Positions 43,134 to 53,238 of a stretch of DNA of 64,000 nt are shown here, piece after piece (the stretch's first letter is position 1; each line of letters begins with the position of its first letter). Origin of the DNA: Lachnospiraceae bacterium (GTDB lineage Bacteria; Bacillota; Clostridia; Lachnospirales; Lachnospiraceae); assembly GCA_015056735.1 (NCBI GenBank), contig SVFT01000005.1, positions 1-64,000 of the forward strand, written 5' to 3'. A program made the position numbers and the translations under genes. The notes beneath the pieces were generated by a model. It ran no database searches, had not been told where the DNA came from, and worked only from the letters and a program-made list of their open reading frames with translations.

Positions 43134-44617
43134 GCGAACGTTCTCCCCATTTCCTTTAAGATGTCCGCGATCAGAACGCGTTCATCCATCGGGTATTTCT
43201 TCCCTTTGATCTCCTGATAATCCTCATGGCCTTTGCCTGCGAGGATCACAATGTCGCCCGGCTGCCCGTGCTCGATCGCATATCGGATCGCTTCCTTCCG
43301 GTCCGGGATCTCCACATAAGCACCCGTGGTCTTTGCCATGCCGATCTTGATATCATCGATGATCGCCTGCGGCTCCTCATCACGCGGATTATCCGATGTG
43401 ATAATGGTAAGATCAGCCAGTTTACCGCTCACTTCTCCCATCTCATAGCGGCGAAGCTTCGAACGGTTCCCACCGCATCCGAAAAGGCATACAAGGCGGC
43501 CGGGATCATAAGCGCGAAGTGTTTTGAGAAGGCTCTCAAGCGCCATCGCATTATGCGCGTAATCGATCAAGAGCGTGAATTCATCCGATACCTTGACAGG
43601 CTCAATGCGTCCCTTGACATGCGCAGACAGCAGTGCTCTTTGAATATCCTCATTCGATACACCGAAGTGTCTGCAGATCGCGATCGCCGTCAGCGCATTA
43701 TAGACACTGAACGTACCCGGTGTCGCGACCTCGGCCTTCAGGTCCATCAGACCCTTTACCGCAAACGATACGCCAAGCTTCCCGCCATCCCTTACAAGCT
43801 TTACATCTTCCGCCCGAAGATCGCAGGAGGCGCCAAAACCAAATGTCTCCAGTTTACATGTGTGGCCTTCGACCACCTTCCGGTAATGCGCGTCATCTCC
43901 GTTTGCAATACCGATCCGGCACTGTTTAAAAAGAAGACCTTTACAGTGCATATAATCTTCAAAATCTCTGTGCTCGTTCGGACCGATGTGATCGGGCTCG
44001 ATATTGGTAAAGATACCGTAATCAAAGACAAAGCCCTGCGTACGATGCTGCATCAATCCCTGGGACGATACTTCCATCACGACCGTATCCAGCCCCGCCG
44101 CCACCATTTTGGCAAAGTATTCCTGGATCGCAAACGATTCCGGCGTCGTATTCTCGGCGGGGACCCTCTCATCCCCGATGATCGCTTCGATCGTACCGAT
44201 CAGCCCCACACGGTGACCGGCCGTCTCCAGGATCGACTTAACAAGATATGTCGTTGTCGTCTTTCCCTTCGTTCCGGTGATCCCGATCGTCTTTAAATGC
44301 CTTGTCGGATGGTCAAAATATGCTGCCGACAGAAAAGCCAGCGCATAGCGCGTATCGGCAGTTCTGACAACGATCACATCCGCCGTGACGGGTACTTCGA
44401 CATCGTGCTCCGTCACAAGAACGCGCGCTCCCTTTCCGACTGCTTCCGCTGCCTTGCTGTGACCGTCAAAGACAGCACCCTTTACGCAGACAAACATGCA
44501 TCCCTTTGTCACTTTTCTGGAATCAAATACCAGTTCGGTGATCTCCTCTGCATCACCGATCTGTCCCCGAACCACTTCGTATTGCAACTCGGAGAGCATC
44601 TCTCTTATATTCTTCAT
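43130..44617 (-). CDS. murE: UDP-MurNAc-tripeptide synthetase, meso-diaminopimelate type
   Basis: A 495-residue Mur ligase adding the third residue of the peptidoglycan stem. It has the ATP site GITGTKGKTTT and the DNPRDEEP motif whose DNPR form marks diaminopimelate rather than lysine specificity. This gives a cell-wall trait for the organism. It follows an acyltransferase gene by 21 bases. Confidence 0.95.
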   Translation of the reverse strand: MKNIREMLSELQYEVVRGQIGDAEEITELVFDSRKVTKGCMFVCVKGAVFDGHSKAAEAVGKGARVLVTEHDVEVPVTADVIVVRTADTRYALAFLSAAYFDHPTRHLKTIGITGTKGKTTTTYLVKSILETAGHRVGLIGTIEAIIGDERVPAENTTPESFAIQEYFAKMVAAGLDTVVMEVSSQGLMQHRTQGFVFDYGIFTNIEPDHIGPNEHRDFEDYMHCKGLLFKQCRIGIANGDDAHYRKVVEGHTCKLETFGFGASCDLRAEDVKLVRDGGKLGVSFAVKGLMDLKAEVATPGTFSVYNALTAIAICRHFGVSNEDIQRALLSAHVKGRIEPVKVSDEFTLLIDYAHNAMALESLLKTLRAYDPGRLVCLFGCGGNRSKLRRYEMGEVSGKLADLTIITSDNPRDEEPQAIIDDIKIGMAKTTGAYVEIPDRKEAIRYAIEHGQPGDIVILAGKGHEDYQEIKGKKYPMDERVLIADILKEMGRTFA

Positions 44618-44638
44618 CGTATCTTTCTGCCTCTCATA

Positions 44639-45754
44639 TTATTTAACAACTTTAAGGCCCCGCCTTCTGACACACTTCGGCATTTCCGTTTTCACAGGCT
44701 TAGACCGCCCGATCAGAAAATACAGCCACCTGTTGATGATATAGATCAGGATCAGCTCGACCACCAGTACAAAGGCGAACAGGTTGAACATAAAAAGGTA
44801 ATCCTTTGCACGTGTGATAAACGTATTCATCTTTGTCGCAAACTGGATGCCGTAGCTTAAAACCTGGCAGTCTAAGTGCGTCAGCATGACGATGAGCGAA
44901 TTGACGCCGAGCACATCAAGAAGCCAGATCTTTGGCACATGCCTGCAGAGCAGAAGAAGGCCAAATGTCGCGCTGCATGCCGCAACATGAAACAGGATCG
45001 GATCACCCTGTATGATAAAATGCATATCCACTCGCTCATTGCCAAAAGCAGCCGCCGCATGAAGGATCATCAGACCGATCCCGAGAAACACCTCTACGCT
45101 CGGCCTAACGGGTCCGCGCCTTCTTGCAAACACATCGCACAGATAGCGTACGCCGTATCCGATCCCAAGGAATGCGACCGCCTGCGGGATCCTAAGGACC
45201 CCTAAAAGGAAATAGCGGCCAAAGAGCGATGCACCCGTCACCGAATCCGGAAGGATCACATCGAGTCCGCCTTTTGCGATCGGCGGCAGGAAAGCGAGCC
45301 CCGATACGATCAAAACAACCGCCCATCTGGGAAGCAGTTTCATAAGACCATAGAACGCAAGCTCTCCAAAAAAGATCGTCGGCAAAAACCAGAGCACCGA
45401 GATCCCGTATAGCGAAAGCGCCTGCAGATACGAATCGTCGATAAACTCGCGCGTCATCACCTCCGGAAAACGCATCAGATAGTAATAGAATACGCCAATA
45501 TAGATCACGCTGAAGATGAAATACGGGATCATCATTCCGCGAAAACGCTTGATCGCATAGTCTTTAAAGTCCTCTGTATGGGAATGCTTCAGATAGAACA
45601 GGATCCCCGACAGAATAAAGAACAGCGGCATATGGAATGAAGTAAGCCAGGTAAGCACACCATCCGATGCGACCGTGGAATGTCCCACAACGACCAGAAT
45701 GATGGCGATCCCCTTTACCATATCCATATACGCCAATCTGCCGCTTTTTTCCAT
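44639..45754 (-). CDS. Acyltransferase family 3 membrane protein
   Basis: A 371-residue protein with about ten membrane helices. The N-terminal YMDMVKGIAIILVVVGH contains the family His, and SFHMPLFFILSG follows. Such proteins move acetyl or other acyl groups onto surface polysaccharides or peptidoglycan. Placed between recJ and murE, it may modify wall or surface glycan; the acceptor is unknown. A basic C-terminal tail (RRRGLK) is cytosolic. Confidence 0.88.
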   Translation of the reverse strand: MEKSGRLAYMDMVKGIAIILVVVGHSTVASDGVLTWLTSFHMPLFFILSGILFYLKHSHTEDFKDYAIKRFRGMMIPYFIFSVIYIGVFYYYLMRFPEVMTREFIDDSYLQALSLYGISVLWFLPTIFFGELAFYGLMKLLPRWAVVLIVSGLAFLPPIAKGGLDVILPDSVTGASLFGRYFLLGVLRIPQAVAFLGIGYGVRYLCDVFARRRGPVRPSVEVFLGIGLMILHAAAAFGNERVDMHFIIQGDPILFHVAACSATFGLLLLCRHVPKIWLLDVLGVNSLIVMLTHLDCQVLSYGIQFATKMNTFITRAKDYLFMFNLFAFVLVVELILIYIINRWLYFLIGRSKPVKTEMPKCVRRRGLKVVK

Positions 45755-45779
45755 AAATTGCTCCTTAAATCTTTCGAAA

Positions 45780-47504
45780 TTAACAATAACCCTGCATCAC
45801 GTACTGGATCGACTCCTTTCCACGGAAGCTGTTGATGCCGGGATAATAGATCACGGAAAAAACGTCGCGCGTCTTCATGGCTTCATAAAGCGCACTCTGA
45901 TCTCCGAAATAAGTCAGTTCAAATGTCCTTCCGCCCTCGTCACACGCAAAGATCTTCATGACCTTTCCGGTGCTTCCGATCGAACGTGCTTCCCGAAAGC
46001 GCAGGTTCTTTTCCGCAAAAACAGGCTTGGGATTCCCAGTTCCGAACGGTTCCAGCAATGACAGCTGATCGATCAGTCTTCGGTTGACATAATAAAGCGG
46101 CATCGGAACATCGATCGTGATCTTGTCTGTCAGCTCCTCTTCCGTTAACGTACAGCATGCATTGATCTTTTTCCGAAACGTATCTACATTCTCTTTTGGA
46201 AGCGACAGACCCGCCGCCATCGGATGTCCGCCGAATTTTGTGAAAAGGTCGGCACATTTTGTCATCTCATCAAACATGTTGTAGGTATCGATCGAGCGCC
46301 CGCTTCCTTTGACTCCGTTCTCGCCGTCGGTCAGGACAAAAACAGGCTTGCCGTATCTCTCTCGGATCCGGCCTGCGATGATCCCCGCAAGACTCTCATG
46401 ACATTCGGGCAGATAGACGACCAGCACGCGGTCATTCTCGTAATCGCCGGAATCGATCATTTTTTCTGCCATCAAAGTAAAGCGGATCGTCATCTCCTTC
46501 CGGCTCTCATTCAGCGCCTTCAGTTCAGAGGCGATCGGCATGGCTTCGTCAAAACTTTTTGTATCAAGAAGCGCAAGCCCCCGGTATGCCGTATCGAGTC
46601 TCCCCGCAGCATTCAGGCATGGACCCAGGACAAAGCCGATATGAAATGCGGTAAGCGGCTTACCCGCAAGGTCGGATGCAGCGATCAGCGCACGAAGCCC
46701 TGTGTTGACGGAGTGCTCCATCTTCCTGAGGCCGTAACGGACCAAGATCCGGTTCTCATCACGAAGCGGCATCACATCGCCGACTGTCGCAAAAGCCGCA
46801 CATTCCAGCATCTCTTCTGTAAGCGCCGCATCGTCTATCCCCATCTCCTGCAGCAAAAGCTGCATGACTTTCATCGCAACCGTTGCGCCGCAGATCTCTT
46901 TAAGCGGATACGGATCACCCTCGCATTTCGGATCAACGATCACATCCGCCGGAGGAAGGATATACCGCTTTACGCCATCCTTTTCCTCAAAAGGGACCTC
47001 ATGATGATCCGTAACGACCACATGTATGCCTGCGGCCCGCGCATCCGCGATCTGCTTGGATGCCGCGATCCCGTTGTCACAGGTCAGGATCGTATCCACG
47101 CCGGCCCCGATCGCATCGTCTATGAGACTGTCGCTGAGTCCGTATCCGTCCTTCATGCGATGCGGGATCACCGCATCAAAATCTGCACCGCAGCGTTTCA
47201 AGACCGCTGAGAGGATATGCGTCGACATCACCCCGTCAATATCATAGTCACCGATAATGCGGATCCGTGCACCGGCCCCGATCCTCTCTTTTAAAAATTC
47301 AGCCGCCTCTCTTGCATGCCCCAAAAGCTGCGGGGCATACAGTTCACTGATGTCACCATGTAAAAACCGGTCAATGGCTTCATCTCCCACCACGTCCCGG
47401 TTTCGAATGATCCTGGCAATGACAGGATCAATGCCAAACTTCTCTGCTATTTTCCCGAAATCCGCTTTCTTCGCGGATACTACCCATTTCTCACGCTTCA
47501 TCAT
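45780..47504 (-). CDS. recJ: Single-stranded-DNA exonuclease
   Basis: A ~574-residue DHH-family 5'-3' exonuclease for recombination and mismatch repair. Motifs GDYDIDGVMSTH (DHH motif I region), CDNGIAA and DHHEVP are present, as is the DHHA1-type GGHPMAAGLSL block. The C-terminal OB domain is present. The frame is open to 47549; ATG 47504 (or the adjoining ATG 47501) begins family similarity. An extended -10 promoter and a hairpin lie just upstream. Confidence 0.94.
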   Translation of the reverse strand: MMKREKWVVSAKKADFGKIAEKFGIDPVIARIIRNRDVVGDEAIDRFLHGDISELYAPQLLGHAREAAEFLKERIGAGARIRIIGDYDIDGVMSTHILSAVLKRCGADFDAVIPHRMKDGYGLSDSLIDDAIGAGVDTILTCDNGIAASKQIADARAAGIHVVVTDHHEVPFEEKDGVKRYILPPADVIVDPKCEGDPYPLKEICGATVAMKVMQLLLQEMGIDDAALTEEMLECAAFATVGDVMPLRDENRILVRYGLRKMEHSVNTGLRALIAASDLAGKPLTAFHIGFVLGPCLNAAGRLDTAYRGLALLDTKSFDEAMPIASELKALNESRKEMTIRFTLMAEKMIDSGDYENDRVLVVYLPECHESLAGIIAGRIRERYGKPVFVLTDGENGVKGSGRSIDTYNMFDEMTKCADLFTKFGGHPMAAGLSLPKENVDTFRKKINACCTLTEEELTDKITIDVPMPLYYVNRRLIDQLSLLEPFGTGNPKPVFAEKNLRFREARSIGSTGKVMKIFACDEGGRTFELTYFGDQSALYEAMKTRDVFSVIYYPGINSFRGKESIQYVMQGYC

Positions 47505-47524
47505 TAACCCATCATTACATAAAC

Positions 47525-47555
47525 GAGGGAGCGTCTCCCTCGGAAACACTCCCTC
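47525..47555 (-). promoter_or_regulatory. Hairpin in the recJ leader / after secDF
   Basis: GAGGGAG can pair with either of two CTCCCTC copies (47535-47541 or 47549-47555), giving two mutually exclusive stems between the -10 box and the recJ start. It may be a secDF terminator that overlaps the recJ leader; there is no long T-run. Confidence 0.4.
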
Positions 47556-47557
47556 AT

Positions 47558-47566
47558 ATTATAGCA
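47558..47566 (-). promoter_or_regulatory. Extended -10 promoter of recJ
   Basis: TGCTATAAT on the minus strand, a perfect -10 box with the extended TGN, about 55 bases before the start. No convincing -35 box. Confidence 0.5.
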
Positions 47567-47603
47567 TAATTCAGTCTTCGAAATACATCGACTTAACTCG
47601 TAC

Positions 47604-49757
47604 TTATTTCTTCTTCTTTGCGAATCTGGTGCGGAAAACATACCACAAAGAGCCCGTTACGCAGACAGATGAGTAAGTACCGCATACAATGCCGACCATG
47701 AGCGGCAGCGCAAATTCTCTGATCGATGTTACGCCGAGTGCATAGAGCGCCGCAACCATGAAGAATGTAGTCAGTGAAGTAAAGATGCTTCTGGACAACG
47801 TCTGTGTAATGCTGTTGTCCACCAAAACCGACAGATCGTCTTTTCTGGAAGCAAGTGCAAGATTCTCACGGATCCTGTCGAAGATAACGATCGTAGCGTT
47901 GATCGAATAACCGACGATCGTCAGCATGCAGGCGATAAACGTCGTACCGACAGAAACCTTTGCCGCCGCATAGAAAGCAAGGACAACGAGAACGTCATGG
48001 CAAAGAGCCAAAACCGCACTTGTCGCAAAACGTACATCTTTGAATCGGAACCAGATGTAGATCAGCATGCAGATCGTAGCGATCGTAACAGCCATGATCG
48101 CATCTCTCTTGGACTCTGAACTAATCGTCGAGGAGATCGTCTCTGCCGTGATCTTCTCTTTATCGATACCGAAGCTATCTTTCAGTTTATCGTTCAGCGA
48201 CTCTCTCTCTTCTACAGAGAGTGTTCTTGTTTTAATAATGACCTCATTTGTGCCGGCAACCTTCTGTGTCTGTACATCACCGTTGCCTGTTACGCTCTCC
48301 ACAACCGGAACGACCTGCTTCTCGATCTCTTCAATGCTGAGATCTTCGTTGAAGGTTACATTAGTGGAAGTACCGCCCTTAAACTCCAGGCTGTAATTTA
48401 AGATCTGCCCCGTGGAGGACTGGTTCATTGCCATGAATACAAATCCGCTGACGATCAGAAGGATCGATACGGCAAAGCAGATCACTTTTTTCTTGGTAAA
48501 ACCGATCGGCTTATTCTCTTTGCCGACCCCATAGAACTTCTCGGCCTTGAACCCGATACCATACAGTGCTTTGAGAATCAGTCTGGTGATCACAAGTGCC
48601 GTAAACATGGATACTATGATACCAAGCGCCAGTGTCTGTGCAAATCCCTTAACGGAACCGCTGCCTCTCCATCCGAGAACCGCTGCAGCGATCAGGGTTG
48701 TGATGTTACCGTCCAGGATCGCGGAAAGTGCTTTCTGGAAACCGATCTTCACAGAGGAAGCTACGGTCTTTCCGGTTGCAAGCTCTTCTCGGATCCTTGC
48801 AAAAACGATCACGTTCGCATCAACCGCCATACCGATGGAAAGGATGATACCCGCGATGCCGGGAAGTGTTAATGTCACGTTAAATGCATATAAAAGGACA
48901 ACGATCAGTGATGTATAGATGCAAAGAGCGATCGAAGCCGCAAGGCCGGGGATCCAGTAGATTAGGATCATGAACAGGATCACGATACCCATACCGATCG
49001 CACCTGCTTTTAAACTTGTCTGGATCGCTTCAGAGCCGAGCTGCGCACCGACAACATTGGAACGAAGCTCTTCAAGTTCGAGTTTCAGACCACCGATACG
49101 GATCGTGGTCGCAAGCTTCTCAGCTTCTTCAAAGCCGCCCATACCCGTGATGATCGCAACGCCGTCCGTGATCTCAGCCTGCACGGCAGGAGCACTGACA
49201 ACGGCACCGTCATAGATAATATAGATAATGTCCTTTGTGGGAGCTGCCTTTTTGGTCGCTTCCGCAAATGCAACCGTACCTTCCTGATCAAGCGTCAGTT
49301 TAACGACATACTGGCTGTTGCCCATGTCATCTCGCTGGGACCCTGCCTGCGCATCGGCAACATTGGAACCGGTCAGCACGACTTCACCGTCTTTACTGAG
49401 GAACAGCAAAGAACCGGGCTTGCCAAGTTCTTCCAGGATCGCATTGGCATCGGACACACCGGGAATCTCGATATTGATCCGGTCTGCGCCTTCCTGATAT
49501 ACCTGCGCTTCGGTGCTGTAACCCTCTACACGCTTCTGCAGCTTGTAGATCGTATCTGCCATATCGGTATCGGAAGGTTCTTCGTCTCCGACTACCTGAT
49601 AGGTGATGCTGACACCTCCGGCCAGATCAAGGCCCTGTTTGATGCCGCTTGCCGCACCGGCCTTCTCGGTACCGAGACCTTCCACAGCCGTATAGCTGAA
49701 GAATCCGAGAAGCGCGAGCATGATCAGCAAAGTGACGATTGCTCTACTCTTTTTCAT
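47604..49757 (-). CDS. secDF: Fused SecD-SecF protein-export membrane protein
   Basis: A 717-residue single-chain SecDF that helps pull secreted proteins across the membrane using the proton gradient. The SecD half has a large outer domain (P1) and six helices; the SecF half (from ~430) repeats the six-helix unit. Blocks such as GMAVDANVIVFARIREE and GYSINATIVIFDRIREN mark the two halves. The frame is open to 49829; ATG 49757 with AGGAG upstream begins the first helix. Confidence 0.95.
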   Translation of the reverse strand: MKKSRAIVTLLIMLALLGFFSYTAVEGLGTEKAGAASGIKQGLDLAGGVSITYQVVGDEEPSDTDMADTIYKLQKRVEGYSTEAQVYQEGADRINIEIPGVSDANAILEELGKPGSLLFLSKDGEVVLTGSNVADAQAGSQRDDMGNSQYVVKLTLDQEGTVAFAEATKKAAPTKDIIYIIYDGAVVSAPAVQAEITDGVAIITGMGGFEEAEKLATTIRIGGLKLELEELRSNVVGAQLGSEAIQTSLKAGAIGMGIVILFMILIYWIPGLAASIALCIYTSLIVVLLYAFNVTLTLPGIAGIILSIGMAVDANVIVFARIREELATGKTVASSVKIGFQKALSAILDGNITTLIAAAVLGWRGSGSVKGFAQTLALGIIVSMFTALVITRLILKALYGIGFKAEKFYGVGKENKPIGFTKKKVICFAVSILLIVSGFVFMAMNQSSTGQILNYSLEFKGGTSTNVTFNEDLSIEEIEKQVVPVVESVTGNGDVQTQKVAGTNEVIIKTRTLSVEERESLNDKLKDSFGIDKEKITAETISSTISSESKRDAIMAVTIATICMLIYIWFRFKDVRFATSAVLALCHDVLVVLAFYAAAKVSVGTTFIACMLTIVGYSINATIVIFDRIRENLALASRKDDLSVLVDNSITQTLSRSIFTSLTTFFMVAALYALGVTSIREFALPLMVGIVCGTYSSVCVTGSLWYVFRTRFAKKKK

Positions 49758-49780
49758 TTTGTAGTTCTCCTTTATACTCA

Positions 49781-49818
49781 AACAATGCTGTAGACCATGT
49801 GCGGTCCACAGCATTGTT
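49781..49818. terminator. Long hairpin between the CNNM and secDF genes
   Basis: AACAATGCTGT pairs with ACAGCATTGTT (11 bp); after one mismatch GACC/GGTC extends the stem around a 6-base loop. It lies 20 bases after the CNNM stop. It may terminate that operon or act in the secDF leader. T-content behind it on the minus strand is low. Confidence 0.55.
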
Positions 49819-49837
49819 AATTTTACCATTCTTACTA

Positions 49838-51124
49838 TTAAAGGTCAATATTCGGTTTGTCCTGCGGCTCCTCGGAAGGCTCTTCCGGAGGCAGTGTCAG
49901 GAGCACTTTTTCGATACGGTTGTTCTTAACCTCCTTGGCCTTTAAGACCGTCCCGTCGGAAAGCAAGACTTCTTCTCCCGTCGAAGGAAGCTTTTCAAGC
50001 TGTTCGATCAGGATGCCGCCGACAGAATCATAATCCTCCGAAGAGAAGGATGTATGAAGTGCGTCATTGATATCGTCAAGCTTCATACGGCCTTCCACAA
50101 GGTACGACCTGTCGTTGACCTTGCGGAGCATCTCCTTTTCGTCCTCATCGTATTCATCCCGGATCTCGCCGACGATCTCCTCGAGCAGATCCTCAAGCGT
50201 GATCATGCCGACACAGACACCGTATTCATTCAGGACAAAGCAGAGGCTCATGCCCTTCTGCCGCATCTCGACAAGAAGGTCCGCCGTCTTTTTATACTCG
50301 TATGTATAGTACGCTTCGCGGATATTCTCCGCGATCTTGAATTCCTTTTTATTGGACAGATAGAAAACGTCCTTCATGGAAACATACCCGATCACATTAT
50401 CCGTGTCTTCACGGTACACGGGAATCCTCGAGTACATCGACTCCCGGAAGATTGCCATGAGCTTCTGATAGGAAGCGTTCTCGTCGATCATCGTGATATC
50501 GATCTTCGGGATCATGATGTCCTTCGCATCCGAATCGCTGAAATCGAATACGTTCAGGATCATTTCCTTCTCTTCGGTTTCCACTGCGCCTTCCTCATGT
50601 CCCACATTCACATAGGATTTGATATCGGTCTCCGTCAGCTGTCGCTCGCCCTCATCCTTCCGAAAACCGAACAGGAACAGGACCGCACCGGAAAATCTGT
50701 CCGTGAGAAAAATGATCGGCGTCAGGATCCACATGAGGAAACGGATCGTCCCTGCATAGGCAAGCGCGATCGCCTCTGCATGCCGCATAGCAAGCTTCTT
50801 CGGACAGATCTCACCGAAGATCAGGACAACGAACGTCAGAATGCCGGTCGCAAAGCCGATCGCCACATCGCCCCAGACACGGATCGCGATCGTGGTCGAA
50901 AGCGCAGAGGCCGTGATATTGACGATATTGTTGCCAACCAGTATGGCCGAGAGCATCTTGCCCGTATGGTCCGTGATATCCTGCACCGTCTTCGCGCGCT
51001 TATCGCCCTCGTCCGCCAGTGTCTTGATCTTTACACGATTGACCGCGGAAAGTGCTGTCTCCGCCGAAGAAAAGAATGCAGATAACAGGATCAGGATAAA
51101 AAGAATGATCGATTCAGCCAGCAT
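49838..51124 (-). CDS. CNNM/HlyC-CorC-type membrane protein with CBS domains
   Basis: A 428-residue protein: an N-terminal DUF21 membrane domain (~1-190, about four helices, SAFFSSAETALSAVN at the front), a pair of CBS domains (~205-330) and a C-terminal CorC_HlyC domain (~345-410). Relatives export magnesium or handle metal ions; the older name hemolysin is misleading. It starts in the stop of the kinase-like gene upstream (TAATG). Confidence 0.92.
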   Translation of the reverse strand: MLAESIILFILILLSAFFSSAETALSAVNRVKIKTLADEGDKRAKTVQDITDHTGKMLSAILVGNNIVNITASALSTTIAIRVWGDVAIGFATGILTFVVLIFGEICPKKLAMRHAEAIALAYAGTIRFLMWILTPIIFLTDRFSGAVLFLFGFRKDEGERQLTETDIKSYVNVGHEEGAVETEEKEMILNVFDFSDSDAKDIMIPKIDITMIDENASYQKLMAIFRESMYSRIPVYREDTDNVIGYVSMKDVFYLSNKKEFKIAENIREAYYTYEYKKTADLLVEMRQKGMSLCFVLNEYGVCVGMITLEDLLEEIVGEIRDEYDEDEKEMLRKVNDRSYLVEGRMKLDDINDALHTSFSSEDYDSVGGILIEQLEKLPSTGEEVLLSDGTVLKAKEVKNNRIEKVLLTLPPEEPSEEPQDKPNIDL

Positions 51125-51744
51125 TATCTCATCCGCACTTCCATGTATGCTTTGATCTCTTCAACACAACGTTCAAAGCCAAGCTTGCTGGAATCAAGGC
51201 AAAGATCATAGTTCCTTGCATCGGTCCAGTCGCGGCCCGTATAGTGCTTGTAGTATTCCGCTCTTGCTTTATCCGTCTTGGCGATAAATGCCTTCAGGTC
51301 CTTATCGGACATGCTCTGTTTCTTCCTTGCCTGTTCAAGCAGATACCATTCCGGCGCATGAACGAAAACGCTGAGTACATGTTCGTAGTCCTTGAGAACA
51401 AAGTCGGCGCAGCGTCCGATGATCACGCAGGACTCCGTCTCCGCAAGCTCCTTGATGATCTTTGCCTGATAGTTGAACAGGTTTTCCTCAGATGTAAAAT
51501 CCCGGCTCTTCGGGGAGATCAGCTGCCCCTGATAGACCTTCTTGGAGATTGAGAAAAGAGGACTGCTCTTCAGCTTTTCGTCCACCCCTTCAAACAATTC
51601 TTCATTGATCCCGCTGTCATCGGAAGCAAGCTTTAAAAGTTCCTTGTCGTAATAGTGAATCCCCAGATCTTTTGCCAGCATCTGACCGATGGTGCGGCCG
51701 CCGCTGCCGTACTGTCTTGCGATCGTAATTACAACCTTTTTCAT
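51124..51744 (-). CDS. Cytidylate-kinase-like family protein
   Basis: A 206-residue P-loop protein of the cytidylate-kinase-like family. ITIARQYGSGGRTIG at the start holds the nucleotide loop, and IIGRCADFVL is a second family block. True CMP kinase activity is not assured for this branch. AGGAGG precedes the ATG. It is between the liv cluster and the CNNM gene. Confidence 0.88.
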   Translation of the reverse strand: MKKVVITIARQYGSGGRTIGQMLAKDLGIHYYDKELLKLASDDSGINEELFEGVDEKLKSSPLFSISKKVYQGQLISPKSRDFTSEENLFNYQAKIIKELAETESCVIIGRCADFVLKDYEHVLSVFVHAPEWYLLEQARKKQSMSDKDLKAFIAKTDKARAEYYKHYTGRDWTDARNYDLCLDSSKLGFERCVEEIKAYMEVRMR

Positions 51745-51758
51745 ATGGAACCTCCTCG

Positions 51759-52469
51759 TTATTCGCCCAAGTAGGCTTTTTTGATAGAATCGTTGTTCAT
51801 AAGATCGGACGCTTTGCCTTCCAGCGCGATATTGCCGGTCTCGAGCACATAAGCCCGATCCGCGATCGTAAGCGCCTTCCTTGCATTCTGCTCTACTAAA
51901 AGAACAGTCGTACCGCTCTTACTTACTTCTTTTATTATATCAAATATTTCGTTAACGAAAATAGGGGAAAGTCCCATCGAGGGCTCATCCATCAAAATAA
52001 TTTTCGGATGAGACATCAAAGCTCTGCCCATGGCGAGCATCTGTTGCTCACCGCCGGACAATGTACCCGCCAGCTGATTCTGGCGCTCTTCAAGGCGGGG
52101 AAATCTTTTGTAAACACTCTGCAGCGTCTCTTCGATCTCCGCCTTATCCTTTCTTGTAAATGCACCCATTTTCAGATTCTGCAATACGGAGAGCTGGGCA
52201 AAGATTCTCCTGCCCTCCGGCACATGCGCCATCCCCATGGATACGATCTTATGACCGGGTGTCTTTGTGATGTCCGTTCCCTCAAATGTCACACTGCCGC
52301 TCTTTGCGGGAACGAGACCCGTGATCGTGTGAAGGATCGTTGTCTTACCTGCACCGTTCGCACCGATCAGCGCAATGACCTCTCCTTCGTCAACATGAAA
52401 GGAGATTCCCTTGATCGCACGGATCATTCCATAGCAGACTTCCAGGTCTTTGATTTCAAGCATTGCCAT
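51759..52469 (-). CDS. livF: Branched-chain amino-acid ABC transporter ATPase
   Basis: A 236-residue ABC ATPase with Walker A GANGAGKTT, signature LSGGEQQMLA and Walker B IILMDEPSMGLSP. Its size and C-terminus are those of LivF. It forms the ATPase pair with LivG on the LivHM membrane core. Confidence 0.95.
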   Translation of the reverse strand: MAMLEIKDLEVCYGMIRAIKGISFHVDEGEVIALIGANGAGKTTILHTITGLVPAKSGSVTFEGTDITKTPGHKIVSMGMAHVPEGRRIFAQLSVLQNLKMGAFTRKDKAEIEETLQSVYKRFPRLEERQNQLAGTLSGGEQQMLAMGRALMSHPKIILMDEPSMGLSPIFVNEIFDIIKEVSKSGTTVLLVEQNARKALTIADRAYVLETGNIALEGKASDLMNNDSIKKAYLGE

Positions 52470-52470
52470 C

Positions 52471-53235
52471 TTAATCGTCCTCTCCTATATATGCCTTGAT
52501 CACTTCCGGATCGCTTAAAACATCGGCCGTCTTGCCTTGTGCGAGCACGCTGCCGAAATTCAATACCGTCAGCTCTTCGCAGATCCCTTTGACAAGCTTC
52601 ATATCATGCTCGATCAAAAGGATCGTGATATCGAAGCGGTCACGGATTAGCCGGATGGTCTCCATCAGTTCCTTGGTCTCGTTCGGGTTCATTCCGGCGG
52701 CCGGCTCATCAAGCAGAAGAAGCTTCGGTTCGGTTGCCATCGCACGTGCGATCTCCAGCTTACGCTGCTTACCGTACGGAAGATTGCAGGCAAGCGTCTG
52801 TGCTTCCCCGTCAAGGTCGAACACTGTCAAAAACTCCATCGCTTTCTCGTTCATCTCCTTCTCAACACGGTAATACGAAGGAAGACGAAGAAGCGATGCG
52901 ATCGTCTTATAGGTATATTTGTTATGAAGCCCGCTCTTTACGTTGTCCAGAACGGACATCCCCTTAAAAAGGCGGATATTCTGGAATGTTCTGGCGATGC
53001 CGGCCTTCGAGATGTCGATCGTCTTCTTTCCGGTGATATCCTGCCCGTCCAGGCGGATGATCCCTTCGTTCGGTTTATAGACACCGGTCAAAAGGTTAAA
53101 AGCCGTCGTCTTGCCGGCTCCGTTCGGTCCGATCAGACCGTAAAGCTGTCCCTTTTCGATATGGATCTCAAAATCACTCACAGCGCGGAGGCCGCCGAAA
53201 GAGATGCTTAAGTTTTCTACATCAAGTAATGCCAT
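52471..53235 (-). CDS. livG: Branched-chain amino-acid ABC transporter ATPase
   Basis: A 254-residue ABC ATPase with Walker A GPNGAGKTT, a diverged signature LPYGKQRKLEIARA typical of LivG, and LLLLDEPAAGMNPNE. It ends 2 bases before livF. Confidence 0.95.
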   Translation of the reverse strand: MALLDVENLSISFGGLRAVSDFEIHIEKGQLYGLIGPNGAGKTTAFNLLTGVYKPNEGIIRLDGQDITGKKTIDISKAGIARTFQNIRLFKGMSVLDNVKSGLHNKYTYKTIASLLRLPSYYRVEKEMNEKAMEFLTVFDLDGEAQTLACNLPYGKQRKLEIARAMATEPKLLLLDEPAAGMNPNETKELMETIRLIRDRFDITILLIEHDMKLVKGICEELTVLNFGSVLAQGKTADVLSDPEVIKAYIGEDD

Positions 53236-53238
53236 CTC

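Noticed and set aside
43226-44296. 356-codon open frame on the plus strand
   Set aside because: Antisense shadow of murE; Arg/His/Asp-rich translation without family features.
46224-47210. 328-codon open frame on the plus strand
   Set aside because: Antisense shadow of recJ.
50054-51085. 343-codon open frame on the plus strand
   Set aside because: Antisense shadow of the CNNM gene; highly charged random-like translation.
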